Shown here: one piece after another, positions 46,614 to 55,176 of the stretch
How positions within the stretch are numbered: position 1 is the stretch's first letter
Layout: each line of letters starts with the position of its first letter
DNA from: Arthrobacter beigongshangensis
GTDB taxonomy: Bacteria; Bacillota; Bacilli; Bacillales_A; Planococcaceae
Direction of reading: 5' to 3'
Length of the DNA: 64,000 nt
Assembly (NCBI RefSeq): GCF_016820585.1
Contig: NZ_JADHDX010000001.1
Location: 310,001-374,000 of the forward strand
Position numbers and translations under genes: made by a program
Notes under the pieces: generated by a model
Told to the model about the DNA's origin: nothing
The model's input: only the letters and a program-made list of their open reading frames with translations
Databases searched by the model: none

Positions 46614-47660
46614 TTGGCAAAGAAAAAACTTGGCGTAATGGGCGTAGTGCTTGTCATTTTAGCAATTTTACTTGTTTACCCGTTGGATACTTATATATCC
46701 CAACCGGGTGGCGCATATAGTTTGGAGCCGTTTGTTGAAGTAAGTGACGGGGATCGCGATGACGAAGGGACATTTAGTCTCATGACAATATCCGTCGCTA
46801 AAGCAACTCCTTTTTCCTATACGTTAGCAAAGTTTTCGGATGAGAAAAAAATTCTACCGGCTAATAAAGTGAGAAAAGACGGAGAAGATGATAGGGAATA
46901 CAATATACGGCAGAAAAGAATGATGTCAGGCTCACAGTTTAGCGCTATTACTGTTGCCTATGACAAGGCGAAATTACCTGTCGAAATCCAATTTAACGGA
47001 ATTTTTGTCATGCTGGTGCTTAAGGATGGTGCGGCAGCCGGTTTGTTAGAGGCAGGAGATCGAATCCATGCAGTGGACGGATTTCTCCTTGAAAAATCGG
47101 GTCAGTTTTTTGAACAAATGTCCGACAAGAAAATGGGTGACAAGGTTTTACTTTCTGTAGAAAGAGACGATAAGCTGCGGGATGTACCCATTACTTTAAA
47201 AGAAATTCCGGGCAGTGAAGGGCGTCCAGGACTTGGTGTCCAATTTGAAGAGGATCGAGTGCCCATCACAGACCCTAAGGTGGAATTCCAAACATCCAAT
47301 ATCGGTGGTCCTTCTGCCGGACTGATGTTCACACTTGAAATTATGAACCAACTACTCGATGAAGACTTGACAAAAGGCTATAATATCGCCGGAACGGGAG
47401 AAATGCTGGAGGATGGTACTGTCGGACGAATTGGTGGGGCTGATTTCAAGGTTATCGCTGCAGCCCGTAAAAACATTGACATTTTCTTTGCACCTGACGA
47501 TGATTTGCCAGATGAAGTGAGGGAGCGAAATCCAGGTATTCAGACGAATTATGAAGAAGCGGTAGAAATGGCTGAAAAGATAGGTACGAAGATGAAAATC
47601 GTACCCGTGAAAACAATCGATGATGCACTGGATTATTTGGCTGGATTAGAAGAAAAATAA
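46614..47660 (+). CDS. ylbL: PDZ/Lon-type membrane-anchored protease YlbL (SepM family)
   Basis: The 348-residue product has an N-terminal membrane anchor, a PDZ domain at about residues 120-200 (VLKDGAAAGLLEAGDRIHAVDG) and a C-terminal Lon (S16) proteolytic domain. The catalytic Ser lies in GGPSAGLMF and the Lys in GGADFKV. Homologues process secreted peptides (SepM) or degrade the division inhibitor YneA in B. subtilis. The TTG start at 46614 follows ACGGAGGTG. Confidence 0.94.
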   Translation: MAKKKLGVMGVVLVILAILLVYPLDTYISQPGGAYSLEPFVEVSDGDRDDEGTFSLMTISVAKATPFSYTLAKFSDEKKILPANKVRKDGEDDREYNIRQKRMMSGSQFSAITVAYDKAKLPVEIQFNGIFVMLVLKDGAAAGLLEAGDRIHAVDGFLLEKSGQFFEQMSDKKMGDKVLLSVERDDKLRDVPITLKEIPGSEGRPGLGVQFEEDRVPITDPKVEFQTSNIGGPSAGLMFTLEIMNQLLDEDLTKGYNIAGTGEMLEDGTVGRIGGADFKVIAAARKNIDIFFAPDDDLPDEVRERNPGIQTNYEEAVEMAEKIGTKMKIVPVKTIDDALDYLAGLEEK

Positions 47661-47720
47661 AAATAATGACGCATTATAGGGAAATGCCTACAATGCGTCA
47701 TTATCGTTTAAACGATAATG
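47661..47720. terminator. Bidirectional terminator and palindrome between ylbL and tmcAL
   Basis: ATAATGACGCATT pairs with AATGCGTCATTAT. Next to it, TTATCGTTTAAACGATAA (47701-47718) is an 18-base perfect palindrome that includes the tmcAL stop codon. Confidence 0.7.
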
Positions 47721-48925
47721 GGATGTCTATTGTAATCGACACCGATGCGGGAATCGTCAGTCCCGTTACCGATGCCGAGTGCATACATATTAGCAGTATG
47801 GATATCTACCGCTAAGGACGGATTTGAAAAGGCGGCTGCTCTGCTTACAATAGGCAGCTTAAGCTTTTTTTTATGTTCATTCAAATATAGTCTTCCTGTC
47901 TGTGTCATGCCGAGCAGTCGTAAATAGGATGGATCAGATATGTCGCGACGCATGGCATAAGTAAAGCCGGTAAAAATATGAGTCAACATGCGCTGAATCC
48001 GCGTCCACGTATATCTTTTGGATTTTACTTCGCGCATGAACCCGTCGAATGTTCCATGGTTGGTAGCTGCTCGATACAACAGGTTCTCAATACCTTCTGT
48101 AATGTCAGCAATCGCTCTAAGACGCTCGGGTCCTTCCCGCAAAATGGTGAAACGAAGTTGTGGATAAAAGGACTGCCAATTGCCGAATGTCTGCTGTGTA
48201 GCCTGCCAATCAAGGAGACCTTGCCGTGTCGTTTGTGGAATGTAATCTGTCACCGTAGACAAATTATCTGATTCGAAAAACGATTTTCGGATTCCGGTAG
48301 CACTTGCGATTCGATTGCCCATAATTACATCATCATGGTATTGCGCAACGATGCGTGGGATTGTTGTAGCTGTCATCGTTGATTGGATATCTAAAGCCGA
48401 TTGCATATAATGAAAGCCCAATATATTATTGGGTTTTGATAAGTCAGCTAGTGTGCCTTGTGTATTGGAGGAGTGGGCAGCTGCTTTATAGGCTTCATTT
48501 AAAGCTTTTGGATAACTAAGTCCTCGTTTTGTCGCTTCTTTTACGGCTTGATCGTAGAGTGTTCCTGCTTGTTGGATAAGGTGAAGACTTCTTTCAAGCG
48601 GTTCAATTTCACCGTCCTCACTGCCGAAGCAAAAAGAACTGCACTGTGAGGCGTCTAGCAGCTGAATAGCGCCCTTCGCGAAGATTGGAGCATTAGCGGT
48701 AGCAAATGCGTAAGGAAGCTCAAAAACAATGTCGACGCCATTAGACAGTGCCATTTTAGTACGCGTCCATTTATCGACGAATGCAGGCTCTCCTCGTTGC
48801 AGGAAATTACCACTCATGACAGCAATGACAATATCTGCTCCAGTTATCTCTTTACTTTGCAATGCATGATAGGCATGTCCATTATGAAATGGATTATATT
48901 CAACAACAATCCCCGTTGCTTTCAA
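47708..48925 (-). CDS. tmcAL: tRNA(Met) cytidine acetate ligase
   Basis: TmcAL (YlbM) makes N4-acetylcytidine at the wobble base of elongator tRNA-Met from acetate and ATP. The 405-residue product has the nucleotidyltransferase motif GIVVEYNPFHNGHAYHA at the N-terminus and SGNFLQRGEPAFVDKW, and the family-typical C-terminal half. It is divergent from ylbN-rpmF, with an operator-like palindrome just after its predicted promoter. Confidence 0.95.
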   Translation of the reverse strand: MKATGIVVEYNPFHNGHAYHALQSKEITGADIVIAVMSGNFLQRGEPAFVDKWTRTKMALSNGVDIVFELPYAFATANAPIFAKGAIQLLDASQCSSFCFGSEDGEIEPLERSLHLIQQAGTLYDQAVKEATKRGLSYPKALNEAYKAAAHSSNTQGTLADLSKPNNILGFHYMQSALDIQSTMTATTIPRIVAQYHDDVIMGNRIASATGIRKSFFESDNLSTVTDYIPQTTRQGLLDWQATQQTFGNWQSFYPQLRFTILREGPERLRAIADITEGIENLLYRAATNHGTFDGFMREVKSKRYTWTRIQRMLTHIFTGFTYAMRRDISDPSYLRLLGMTQTGRLYLNEHKKKLKLPIVSRAAAFSNPSLAVDIHTANMYALGIGNGTDDSRIGVDYNRHPIIV

Positions 48926-48941
48926 ATTGGTTCCCCCTTTG

Positions 48942-48957
48942 TTACAATGTATTGTAA
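48942..48957. promoter_or_regulatory. Operator-like perfect palindrome at the tmcAL transcription start
   Basis: TTACAATGTATTGTAA is a perfect 16-base palindrome overlapping the edge of the minus-strand -10 element. Its form (TACAAT/ATTGTA) is reminiscent of MarR- or TetR-type operators. Confidence 0.45.
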
Positions 48958-48986
48958 TTATACCTATGCGGCTGATGAAGTGACAA
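48957..48986 (-). promoter_or_regulatory. Predicted promoter of tmcAL
   Basis: On the minus strand TTGTCA (48986-48981) and a perfect TATAAT (48962-48957) are spaced by 18 bases. Confidence 0.65.
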
Positions 48987-48995
48987 GAAAATATC

Positions 48996-49024
48996 TTGAC
49001 ATCCCTTTTCTCCCATTATATAAT
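48996..49024 (+). promoter_or_regulatory. Consensus vegetative promoter of ylbN-rpmF
   Basis: TTGACA (48996-49001) and TATAAT (49019-49024) match the consensus at all 12 positions with a 17-base spacer, about 28 bases before the ylbN start. Confidence 0.85.
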
Positions 49025-49051
49025 CAACATTGTTGTCTTGAGGTGATAGAC

Positions 49052-49585
49052 ATGAAATGGTCAATCCATCAATTACAGAAATACAGGCAAGGTGCGATGC
49101 CGCTTGACGAAGCTGTCGACCTTGAATCCGTCAAGAAACGGAATCCGGAAATCCGGAATATTACGCCTGTCCGAGTGACCGGAAGTTGTACAATCGGTTC
49201 TAAGAAATTGACCTGCCGATTCCGGCTTGAAGGTACAATGATATTGCCTTGTTCCCGTACATGGGAAGATGTAGAGTTACCGTTTATAATCGATGCTGAT
49301 GAACAATTCAGCTGGGATGAAACGATTCTTGCAGCAGACGATGAGATTCACCCCGTTGTGGGCGAAACCGTCGATCTAACCCCTGTCTTTGAGGAGCTCG
49401 TCCTCCTGGAAGTGCCGCTTCAAATATTTAGCCCTAATGCTGATAATATGAAGCAAGCAAAAGGACAAGGCTGGTCATATACAACCGACGAGGAGTACAC
49501 CGCCAAGCTCCGTGAGGAAAAGGCGAAGAAAGTGGATCCTAGACTTGCTGATTTGGCAAAGTTCTTTGAATCCAAGGACGAATAA
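49052..49585 (+). CDS. ylbN: YceD/YlbN family protein (DUF177)
   Basis: The 177-residue product has the DUF177 C-terminal part ending in DPRLADLAKFFESKDE and the LPCSRTWEDVELPF segment. Its pairing with rpmF is conserved from Bacilli to Proteobacteria and suggests a role linked to the large ribosomal subunit or 23S rRNA. The ATG at 49052 follows TTGAGGTGAT. It is 24 bases from rpmF. Confidence 0.92.
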   Translation: MKWSIHQLQKYRQGAMPLDEAVDLESVKKRNPEIRNITPVRVTGSCTIGSKKLTCRFRLEGTMILPCSRTWEDVELPFIIDADEQFSWDETILAADDEIHPVVGETVDLTPVFEELVLLEVPLQIFSPNADNMKQAKGQGWSYTTDEEYTAKLREEKAKKVDPRLADLAKFFESKDE

Positions 49586-49609
49586 GGCGAACGTAAGGAG
49601 GTGCCCCAG

Positions 49610-49783
49610 ATGGCTGTACCAAAAAGAAGAACATCCAAAACAGTTAAAAACAAGCGCCGTACGCATTATAAATTGCAAGTACCGGGAATGACTACTTGTG
49701 ATAACTGTGGCGAAATCAAATTGGCTCACCGCATTTGTAAATCATGCGGACATTACAAAGGAAAAGAAGTAGTAGGCGAATAA
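49610..49783 (+). CDS. rpmF: Ribosomal protein bL32
   Basis: The 57-residue protein ([20 protein letters not shown]) is bL32 of the zinc-binding type, with cysteine pairs CDNC and CKSC. The ATG at 49610 follows AAGGAGGTG. It is highly expressed, which fits the perfect promoter upstream of ylbN and the strong terminator. Confidence 0.97.
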   Translation: MAVPKRRTSKTVKNKRRTHYKLQVPGMTTCDNCGEIKLAHRICKSCGHYKGKEVVGE

Positions 49784-49798
49784 TAAGATTGGCCTATG

Positions 49799-49838
49799 AA
49801 GGTCACCGTGAGACCATGGCTCACGGTGACCTTTTTCT
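49799..49838 (+). terminator. Terminator of ylbN-rpmF
   Basis: AAGGTCACCGTGAG pairs with CTCACGGTGACCTT and is followed by TTTCTG. Confidence 0.9.
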
Positions 49839-49867
49839 GTACATAGAAATGCGGAGACGACCGTTTA

Positions 49868-49962
49868 GATACGGCAGGCATAAGACAGACTGGCGATGCG
49901 GCGCTCTTTGTGGCAACGACTGTGTAACCCACATCTTGTGGACCTCCAAACATCTGAAGACG
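49868..49962 (+). repeat. Isolated core related to the long-form repeat
   Basis: GGCAGGCATAAG near the left end, and CGACTGTGTAACC followed by a CCCAC/GTGG hairpin and ACCTCC near the right end, align with the internal core of copy k (GGCAGTCTAAG ... CGACTGCATAACC, CCTAC/GTAGG hairpin, GCCTC). H1 and H3 are not seen. It lies between rpmF and the enoyl-CoA hydratase gene. Confidence 0.45.
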
Positions 49963-49999
49963 AAGCTAGACATAAAAAATGAAATGTGAGGGAATGGAC

Positions 50000-50758
50000 A
50001 TGTCTTATAACATTCATATTGAAAACAATATCGCTACGTTTACGATTGACCGACCCGAAATGCGCAATGCGGTGAATGGGGCCGTTATGGAAGGGCTCGA
50101 ACAATTTCTAAATCAAATTGAGGACAATCCAGCTGTTGCTTTTGCGGTCATAACGGGTGCGGGGAATCGGGCTTTTTGTTCGGGTGGCGACCTAGCTGAA
50201 TTTCATGGTTTGCAGACTGCGGATGATGCATTTCCGATGTTGAGTAAAATGGCGGTTTTATTGTATCGAGTCGCAACACTACCAATGCCTGTAATTGCAG
50301 TCGTTAACGGTGCGGCTGTCGGTGGTGGCTGTGAGATTGCGACCGCCTGTGATTACAGATTGGTTTCATCACACACGAAGGCTGGATTTATCCAGGGGAC
50401 GTTGGCGATTACGACGGGTTGGGGTGGCGCAACATTACTATTCGAAAAGGACGGAAAGCATGACCGGGTATTCCGTTTGCTGTCAGAGGCAGAAATTCAT
50501 ACAGCAGATCAGCTGTTGGATGCTGGATGGGCGACGGAGTTATATAAGGGGAGTGCTGAGGAGGGGCTCACAAGTTTCTTAACTAAAATGTCCAACATCC
50601 ATCCGTCTGTCCATCGCGCATATAAGACAATTGCTATACGTAAGTGGACAGCTGATTTCATGCGTGATCGTATGCTTGAGGAAGCACGTCAATGCTCATT
50701 GCTATGGGAAAGTAAAGCGCACCATGAGGCGGTAGAACGATTTTTATTAAAAAGATAA
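50000..50758 (+). CDS. Enoyl-CoA hydratase/isomerase family protein
   Basis: The 252-residue crotonase-fold protein has the oxyanion-hole segments FCSGGDLAEF and NGAAVGGGCEIA. The glutamate expected in the hydratase helix (usually GxxPEgG) is replaced by the GTLAITTGWGG region, so it may be a non-classical member. The ATG at 50000 follows GAGGGA. It precedes a carboxylase operon on the same strand, as yngF accompanies the yng acyl-CoA genes of B. subtilis. A role in branched-chain acyl-CoA breakdown is an inference. Confidence 0.85.
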   Translation: MSYNIHIENNIATFTIDRPEMRNAVNGAVMEGLEQFLNQIEDNPAVAFAVITGAGNRAFCSGGDLAEFHGLQTADDAFPMLSKMAVLLYRVATLPMPVIAVVNGAAVGGGCEIATACDYRLVSSHTKAGFIQGTLAITTGWGGATLLFEKDGKHDRVFRLLSEAEIHTADQLLDAGWATELYKGSAEEGLTSFLTKMSNIHPSVHRAYKTIAIRKWTADFMRDRMLEEARQCSLLWESKAHHEAVERFLLKR

Positions 50759-50803
50759 TTGACTCGCTCGAGACTATAAAAAAATGTTTTTTTACGACAA
50801 GGG

Positions 50804-50833
50804 TTGAAAACGGTTTCATTTATCGTTTACACT
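50804..50833 (+). promoter_or_regulatory. Predicted promoter of the acyl-CoA carboxylase operon
   Basis: TTGAAA (50804-50809) and TACACT (50828-50833) are spaced by 18 bases, about 45 bases before the first gene. Confidence 0.65.
50805..50818. promoter_or_regulatory. Consensus cre site overlapping the carboxylase promoter
   Basis: TGAAAACGGTTTCA fits the CcpA operator consensus TGWNANCGNTNWCA at every position. It overlaps the -35 element and spacer, a location expected for catabolite repression. Confidence 0.75.
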
Positions 50834-50877
50834 AAAGAAGGAATGGAAGTTCATGTTCAAAAGTTAGGGGGATGATT

Positions 50878-52233
50878 ATGCAAAAGGTGTTGATTGCGAA
50901 TCGTGGGGAAATCGCTCTTAGAATCATCAAAACTTGTCAGCGTCTTGGCATTAAAACGGTTGCTGTTTATTCGGAAGCAGATGCGGAAATGCCATTCGTT
51001 AAAGAAGCAGATGAGTCGTTTTTGCTCGGACCTGCACAAGTTCAACAATCCTATTTAAAAGCGGACGATATAATCGATATTGCAATTCGCGCAGGGGCGG
51101 AAGCCATCCATCCAGGTTATGGATTACTATCGGAAAATGCTGAATTTGTACGTAAAATTCAACAGGCAGGTATGCTATTCATCGGACCTGACGCGGATAC
51201 GATTGATAAAATGGGTGACAAAATTGGTTCGCGTGGGACGATGCAAGCGGCTGGGGTGCCGGTTGTGCCGGGAACTGATGAAGGAGTTGCCTCGCTAGAG
51301 GAAGCGGTGCAAGCAGCAGCAGACATCGGATATCCAGTCATGCTGAAAGCGAGCGCAGGAGGCGGAGGAATCGGTATGATTCGGTGTGAAAATGAGCAAG
51401 CGCTCAGTCAACATTTTCAATCGATCAAAACCCGCGCTAAAGCTTATTTTGGTGATGATGTTGTATTTCTAGAAAAGTTTGTCACTAATGCCCGTCATAT
51501 TGAAGTGCAAATTTTTGGGGACCATCAAGGGAATATCGTTCATCTGTTTGAGCGAAATTGTTCTGTGCAGCGTCGCAATCAAAAAGTGATTGAGGAATCA
51601 CCTTCTCCTCATCTACCAGAAGAAGCAAGACGGCGATTGTTACAAGCTGCGGTCGATGCGGCGAAAGCGGTAGGTTATAAAAATGCGGGGACTGTCGAAT
51701 TTATTGTCGATGATAACAACCAATTTTATTTTCTCGAAATGAATACAAGGCTACAAGTTGAACACCCCGTCACAGAATTAGTAACGGGCTATGATCTTGT
51801 TAACTGGCAACTTGAAGTTGCTAAAGGTAATGAGCTACCAGTGAAAGATCAAGAGGCTATTCAGTTAACAGGTCATGCCATTGAGTTTCGTGTCTATGCA
51901 GAAGATCCTGTTTCATTTATGCCCTCTCCAGGAACGATTACAAAACTCAACTGGGGAAATGTAGCGGGCGTCCGCATTGATGCTGGTTACGTTGAAGGGG
52001 ACAAAGTGACGCCGTTTTATGATCCATTAATTGCAAAAGTCGTCGTGCATGCAGCAACTCGCAATGAAGCAATTCAGCAATCGCAAACATTTCTTACACA
52101 AGTAGACATTGCCGGTTTAAAAACGAATCTCTCTTTATTTAACGAATTCCTGAAATCAGAGGAATTCCTAACCGGTGATTATTCAACAGCAGTACTACCA
52201 GCTTGGCTGGAACGACAAAAGGAGGAACAATGA
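50878..52233 (+). CDS. Biotin carboxylase subunit of an acyl-CoA carboxylase
   Basis: The 451-residue product is a stand-alone biotin carboxylase (AccC/YngH type). It has VLIANRGEIALRIIKTCQ at the N-terminus, the glycine-rich ATP loop KASAGGGGIGM and the carboxylase motif FLEMNTRLQVEHPVTE. It carboxylates the biotin on the following small BCCP. The ATG at 50878 follows TTAGGGGG. The neighbours and the cre site favour a catabolic complex over the housekeeping acetyl-CoA carboxylase. Confidence 0.93.
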   Translation: MQKVLIANRGEIALRIIKTCQRLGIKTVAVYSEADAEMPFVKEADESFLLGPAQVQQSYLKADDIIDIAIRAGAEAIHPGYGLLSENAEFVRKIQQAGMLFIGPDADTIDKMGDKIGSRGTMQAAGVPVVPGTDEGVASLEEAVQAAADIGYPVMLKASAGGGGIGMIRCENEQALSQHFQSIKTRAKAYFGDDVVFLEKFVTNARHIEVQIFGDHQGNIVHLFERNCSVQRRNQKVIEESPSPHLPEEARRRLLQAAVDAAKAVGYKNAGTVEFIVDDNNQFYFLEMNTRLQVEHPVTELVTGYDLVNWQLEVAKGNELPVKDQEAIQLTGHAIEFRVYAEDPVSFMPSPGTITKLNWGNVAGVRIDAGYVEGDKVTPFYDPLIAKVVVHAATRNEAIQQSQTFLTQVDIAGLKTNLSLFNEFLKSEEFLTGDYSTAVLPAWLERQKEEQ

Positions 52234-52448
52234 TGACACAAGTAATAGCGACAATGGCAGGAACAGTATTTACAGTAAATGTAGCAGTTGGGGAAGAAGT
52301 GGCGGCGGGACAGGTGGTACTTGTACTAGAATCTATGAAAATGGAAATTCCGATTGAAGCAGAATCGGCAGGTAAAGTGACAGCTATCAACGTGCAAGTT
52401 GGCGATTTCGTGAATGAAGAAGATGTCCTACTGACAATCGAAGCCTAA
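52233..52448 (+). CDS. Biotin carboxyl carrier protein (short type)
   Basis: The 71-residue protein is a minimal biotinyl domain with ESMKMEIPI (biotinylated Lys near 36). It lacks the N-terminal extension of AccB, like B. subtilis YngHB. Its ATG overlaps the stop codon of the biotin carboxylase gene (ATGATG), with AAAGGAGG upstream, so translation is coupled. Confidence 0.93.
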   Translation: MTQVIATMAGTVFTVNVAVGEEVAAGQVVLVLESMKMEIPIEAESAGKVTAINVQVGDFVNEEDVLLTIEA

Positions 52449-52471
52449 AGGGAATAGGGAGGGTGTTTGGA

Positions 52472-54004
52472 ATGACTGGGTACAATGAAAGGCTTGAAGC
52501 AAAGCTCCAGGGGATTTTTGCGGGAGGCCATCCGAAATATCATGACAAATTGAAGGAGCAGCACAAGCTTTTTGTCCGAGATCGATTAGCATTACTGTTT
52601 GATGATGGCCATTATACGGAAGATGGACGTTTTGCTAACTGTGAAGCAGGGGATTTACCTGCTGATGGCGTCGTCACTGCAATGGGGAAAGTAGACGGTC
52701 AGACCGTTTGTGTTATGGCAAATGATTCGACAGTAAAAGCAGGTTCTTGGGGAGCGCGTACTGTTGAAAAAATTATTCGTATCCAGGAGATCGCAGAGAA
52801 AAATCGTGTGCCAATGCTCTATCTTGTTGATTCTGCTGGGGCACGTATTACAGATCAGTTAGATATGTTCCCGAATCGACGTGGCGCAGGAAAAATCTTT
52901 CATAATCAGGTGAGATTATCTGGATTTATACCGCAGATTTGTATTTTATTCGGACCTTCAGCTGCAGGTGGTGCGTATATTCCGGCTTTTTGCGATGTTG
53001 TCATTATGGTGGACGGTAATGCATCGATGTACTTAGGCTCACCACGTATGGCTGAGAAAGTGATTGGGGAAAAAGTGACACTTGAGGAAATGGGCGGTGC
53101 ACGGATGCATTGTTCGGTAAGTGGCTGCGGAGATGTGTTGGCGGCAAATGAAGAAGAGGCTATTGCTGAAGCTCGTCGTTATTTAACGTACTTCCCGTCG
53201 AACTTTACAGAGAAGCCTGCACTTCGAGATATTGTGGAGGCGAAAGCCGGTAGGACACTAGAAGCAATCATTCCAGAAAATCAAAATGCACCATTCGATA
53301 TGTATGAAGCGATTGACGCATTGATTGACGAGGGCAGTTTTTTTGATATTAAAAAGCTGTTCGCGCCTGAATTGATTACTGGTTTTGCACGTATCGAAGG
53401 GCAGCCTGTCGGCATTGTAGCAAACCAACCTAAAGTTAAAGGTGGCGTGTTATTCGTTGATTCTGCAGACAAGGCAACAAAATTTATTACGCTTTGTGAT
53501 GCGTTTTCGATTCCACTATTGTTCCTTGCTGATGTACCAGGCTTTATGATTGGTACGAAAGTGGAGCGTGCAGGGATTATCCGTCATGGTGCCAAACTAA
53601 TTATGGCGATGAGCTCTGCAACGGTACCAAAAATATCTGTTATTGTTCGAAAAGCCTACGGTGCAGGTCTTTATGCGATGGCTGGACCAGCATTTGAGCC
53701 AGATGTTTGTATTGCGCTTCCAACTGCTCAAATTGCTGTCATGGGACCAGAGGCGGCCGTCAATGCCGTTTACTCAAATAAAATCGAAGCGATTGAAGAT
53801 CCAAAAGAGCGGCTGGCATTTGTACAAGAAAAACATCAGGAATACAAAGTGGAAATTGATATTTATAAATTAGCCTCTGAATTGATTATTGATGAAATCG
53901 TTGCGCCCTCTAGTTTGAGAAATGTGTTGGCAGAGCGATTCCGTTTCTATAGTTCAAAAGATATTGCACAGCCACCGAGAAAACACCCGGTATATCCTGT
54001 ATAA
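52472..54004 (+). CDS. Acyl-CoA carboxylase carboxyltransferase subunit
   Basis: The 510-residue product is a PccB/MmdA/YngE-type carboxyltransferase with two crotonase-like halves. Visible motifs are the oxyanion segment GPSAAGGAYIPAFCD in the N half and RKAYGAGLYAMAG in the C half. Substrate could be propionyl-CoA or methylcrotonyl-CoA; sequence alone does not settle it. The ATG at 52472 follows AGGGAGGG; a GTG at 52463 overlaps that site. It ends the operon. Confidence 0.92.
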   Translation: MTGYNERLEAKLQGIFAGGHPKYHDKLKEQHKLFVRDRLALLFDDGHYTEDGRFANCEAGDLPADGVVTAMGKVDGQTVCVMANDSTVKAGSWGARTVEKIIRIQEIAEKNRVPMLYLVDSAGARITDQLDMFPNRRGAGKIFHNQVRLSGFIPQICILFGPSAAGGAYIPAFCDVVIMVDGNASMYLGSPRMAEKVIGEKVTLEEMGGARMHCSVSGCGDVLAANEEEAIAEARRYLTYFPSNFTEKPALRDIVEAKAGRTLEAIIPENQNAPFDMYEAIDALIDEGSFFDIKKLFAPELITGFARIEGQPVGIVANQPKVKGGVLFVDSADKATKFITLCDAFSIPLLFLADVPGFMIGTKVERAGIIRHGAKLIMAMSSATVPKISVIVRKAYGAGLYAMAGPAFEPDVCIALPTAQIAVMGPEAAVNAVYSNKIEAIEDPKERLAFVQEKHQEYKVEIDIYKLASELIIDEIVAPSSLRNVLAERFRFYSSKDIAQPPRKHPVYPV

Positions 54005-54014
54005 TTGAATCAAA

Positions 54015-54050
54015 GTAAAAAGGTCCGCCGTCTTAGGTGGACCTTTTTAA
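54015..54050 (+). terminator. Terminator of the acyl-CoA carboxylase operon
   Basis: AAAAAGGTCCGCC pairs with GGTGGACCTTTTT (one G-T pair). Its T-run merges with the start of repeat copy k. Confidence 0.85.
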
Positions 54051-54258
54051 CTTCATTCAGCCTCCGGCTGAATAAAGTTAAAGCCTCCGGCGGATGCCAC
54101 AGATTTTGAAGGGAGATAATGAAGGCAGTCTAAGTTCGCGACGTCCTGTCGCAACAAAGAGGGATGTAGTTCAATCCCTCTCGACTGCATAACCTACGTC
54201 CTGTAGGCCTCAAGCTCAATTCAAAATCTGGGCGCAATTACGCAGAGGCGTAATTGAT
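54049..54258 (+). repeat. Long-form modular hairpin repeat with branched core (copy k)
   Basis: H1 is AACTTCATTCAGCC with GGCTGAATAAAGTT. The box GCCTCCGGCGGATG follows. H2 is closed by AGATTTTGA/TCAAAATCT (54101-54229) and holds a branched core. In it GCAGTC/GACTGC encloses hairpins GCGAC/GTCGC and GAGGGAT/ATCCCTC, and a further CCTAC/GTAGG hairpin follows. Two of these have the same GTCCT loop. H3 is CAATTACGC/GCGTAATTG (54235-54256). The element ends 2-3 bases before the panE ribosome-binding site. Confidence 0.85.
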
Positions 54259-54273
54259 AAGGGGGGCTGTCGA

Positions 54274-55176
54274 ATGAACATAGTCATTGCAGGTGCAGGC
54301 TCAATTGGTCTGCTACTAGGATCGTTTTTGGCTGAAGCGGGAATGGCAGTAACATTTTATGTAAGAAGGGAAGAGCAAGCGCAACTTATTCGAGACGAGG
54401 GGATTCAACGCATCAACCAGGATGGAACAGCGAGTGTTTTCGATGTAAGGGCAACGACGGACATCCGCCTGCTGGTGTCGCCTGCATTGTGGATTGTAGC
54501 TGTCAAATATGCAGGTATTCCTGATCTCCTTGCTGAACTGCAGCAAGTGGAAGTAAAAAACCCTATATTATTTGTTCAAAATGGCATCGGTCATATGACG
54601 TTAGTAGAGAAAACCAATTTACCGCATATCGCTTTCGCCACGGTGGAGCATGGAGCGCGCAGGGTGGATAATCGAACGGTTAATCATAATGGGGTGGGAA
54701 TGCTAACAATTGCTCCTTTTAGAGGGGGGAGGCAGTTATTTGATAGCGTTGGACAAGCGCATTCCGCAACGTTTCCCATTCGTTATGAAATAAATGCCGA
54801 ACAAATAATGATGCGCAAAGTACTTATCAACTGTATGATTAATCCATTGACAGCTATTTTAAAAGTGAAAAATGGTGAATTGCTCACAAATGACTACTGT
54901 CGGCAGTTGTTCGATACTTTGTTTGATGAACTAATCAATGCGTTTCCAGAAATAGCAGAGGTTCTATCATACGAAGACGTGGTAGAGGTGTGCAGAAAGA
55001 CATCGCGTAATCAGTCGTCAATGCTAGCAGATTGTTTGGCAGCCCGTCCGATGGAAATTGAAACAATTGTCACAGCTGTCCTTCGAAAAGCACAAGAACG
55101 TCATCAATCATTACCTTTATTGACAATGCTTGAAACGATGCTTTATGCCTTAAATCAGCGAGGGGAGGGAATGTGA
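54274..55176 (+). CDS. panE: 2-dehydropantoate 2-reductase
   Basis: PanE reduces ketopantoate to pantoate with NADPH in CoA synthesis. The 300-residue product has the N-terminal Rossmann motif GAGSIGLLLG (8-17) and a catalytic lysine region KVLINCMINPLTAIL in the C-terminal helical domain. It is B. subtilis ylbQ by position. GGGGGG at 54261-54266 serves as ribosome-binding site right after repeat copy k. The next gene starts immediately after its stop. Confidence 0.93.
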   Translation: MNIVIAGAGSIGLLLGSFLAEAGMAVTFYVRREEQAQLIRDEGIQRINQDGTASVFDVRATTDIRLLVSPALWIVAVKYAGIPDLLAELQQVEVKNPILFVQNGIGHMTLVEKTNLPHIAFATVEHGARRVDNRTVNHNGVGMLTIAPFRGGRQLFDSVGQAHSATFPIRYEINAEQIMMRKVLINCMINPLTAILKVKNGELLTNDYCRQLFDTLFDELINAFPEIAEVLSYEDVVEVCRKTSRNQSSMLADCLAARPMEIETIVTAVLRKAQERHQSLPLLTMLETMLYALNQRGEGM

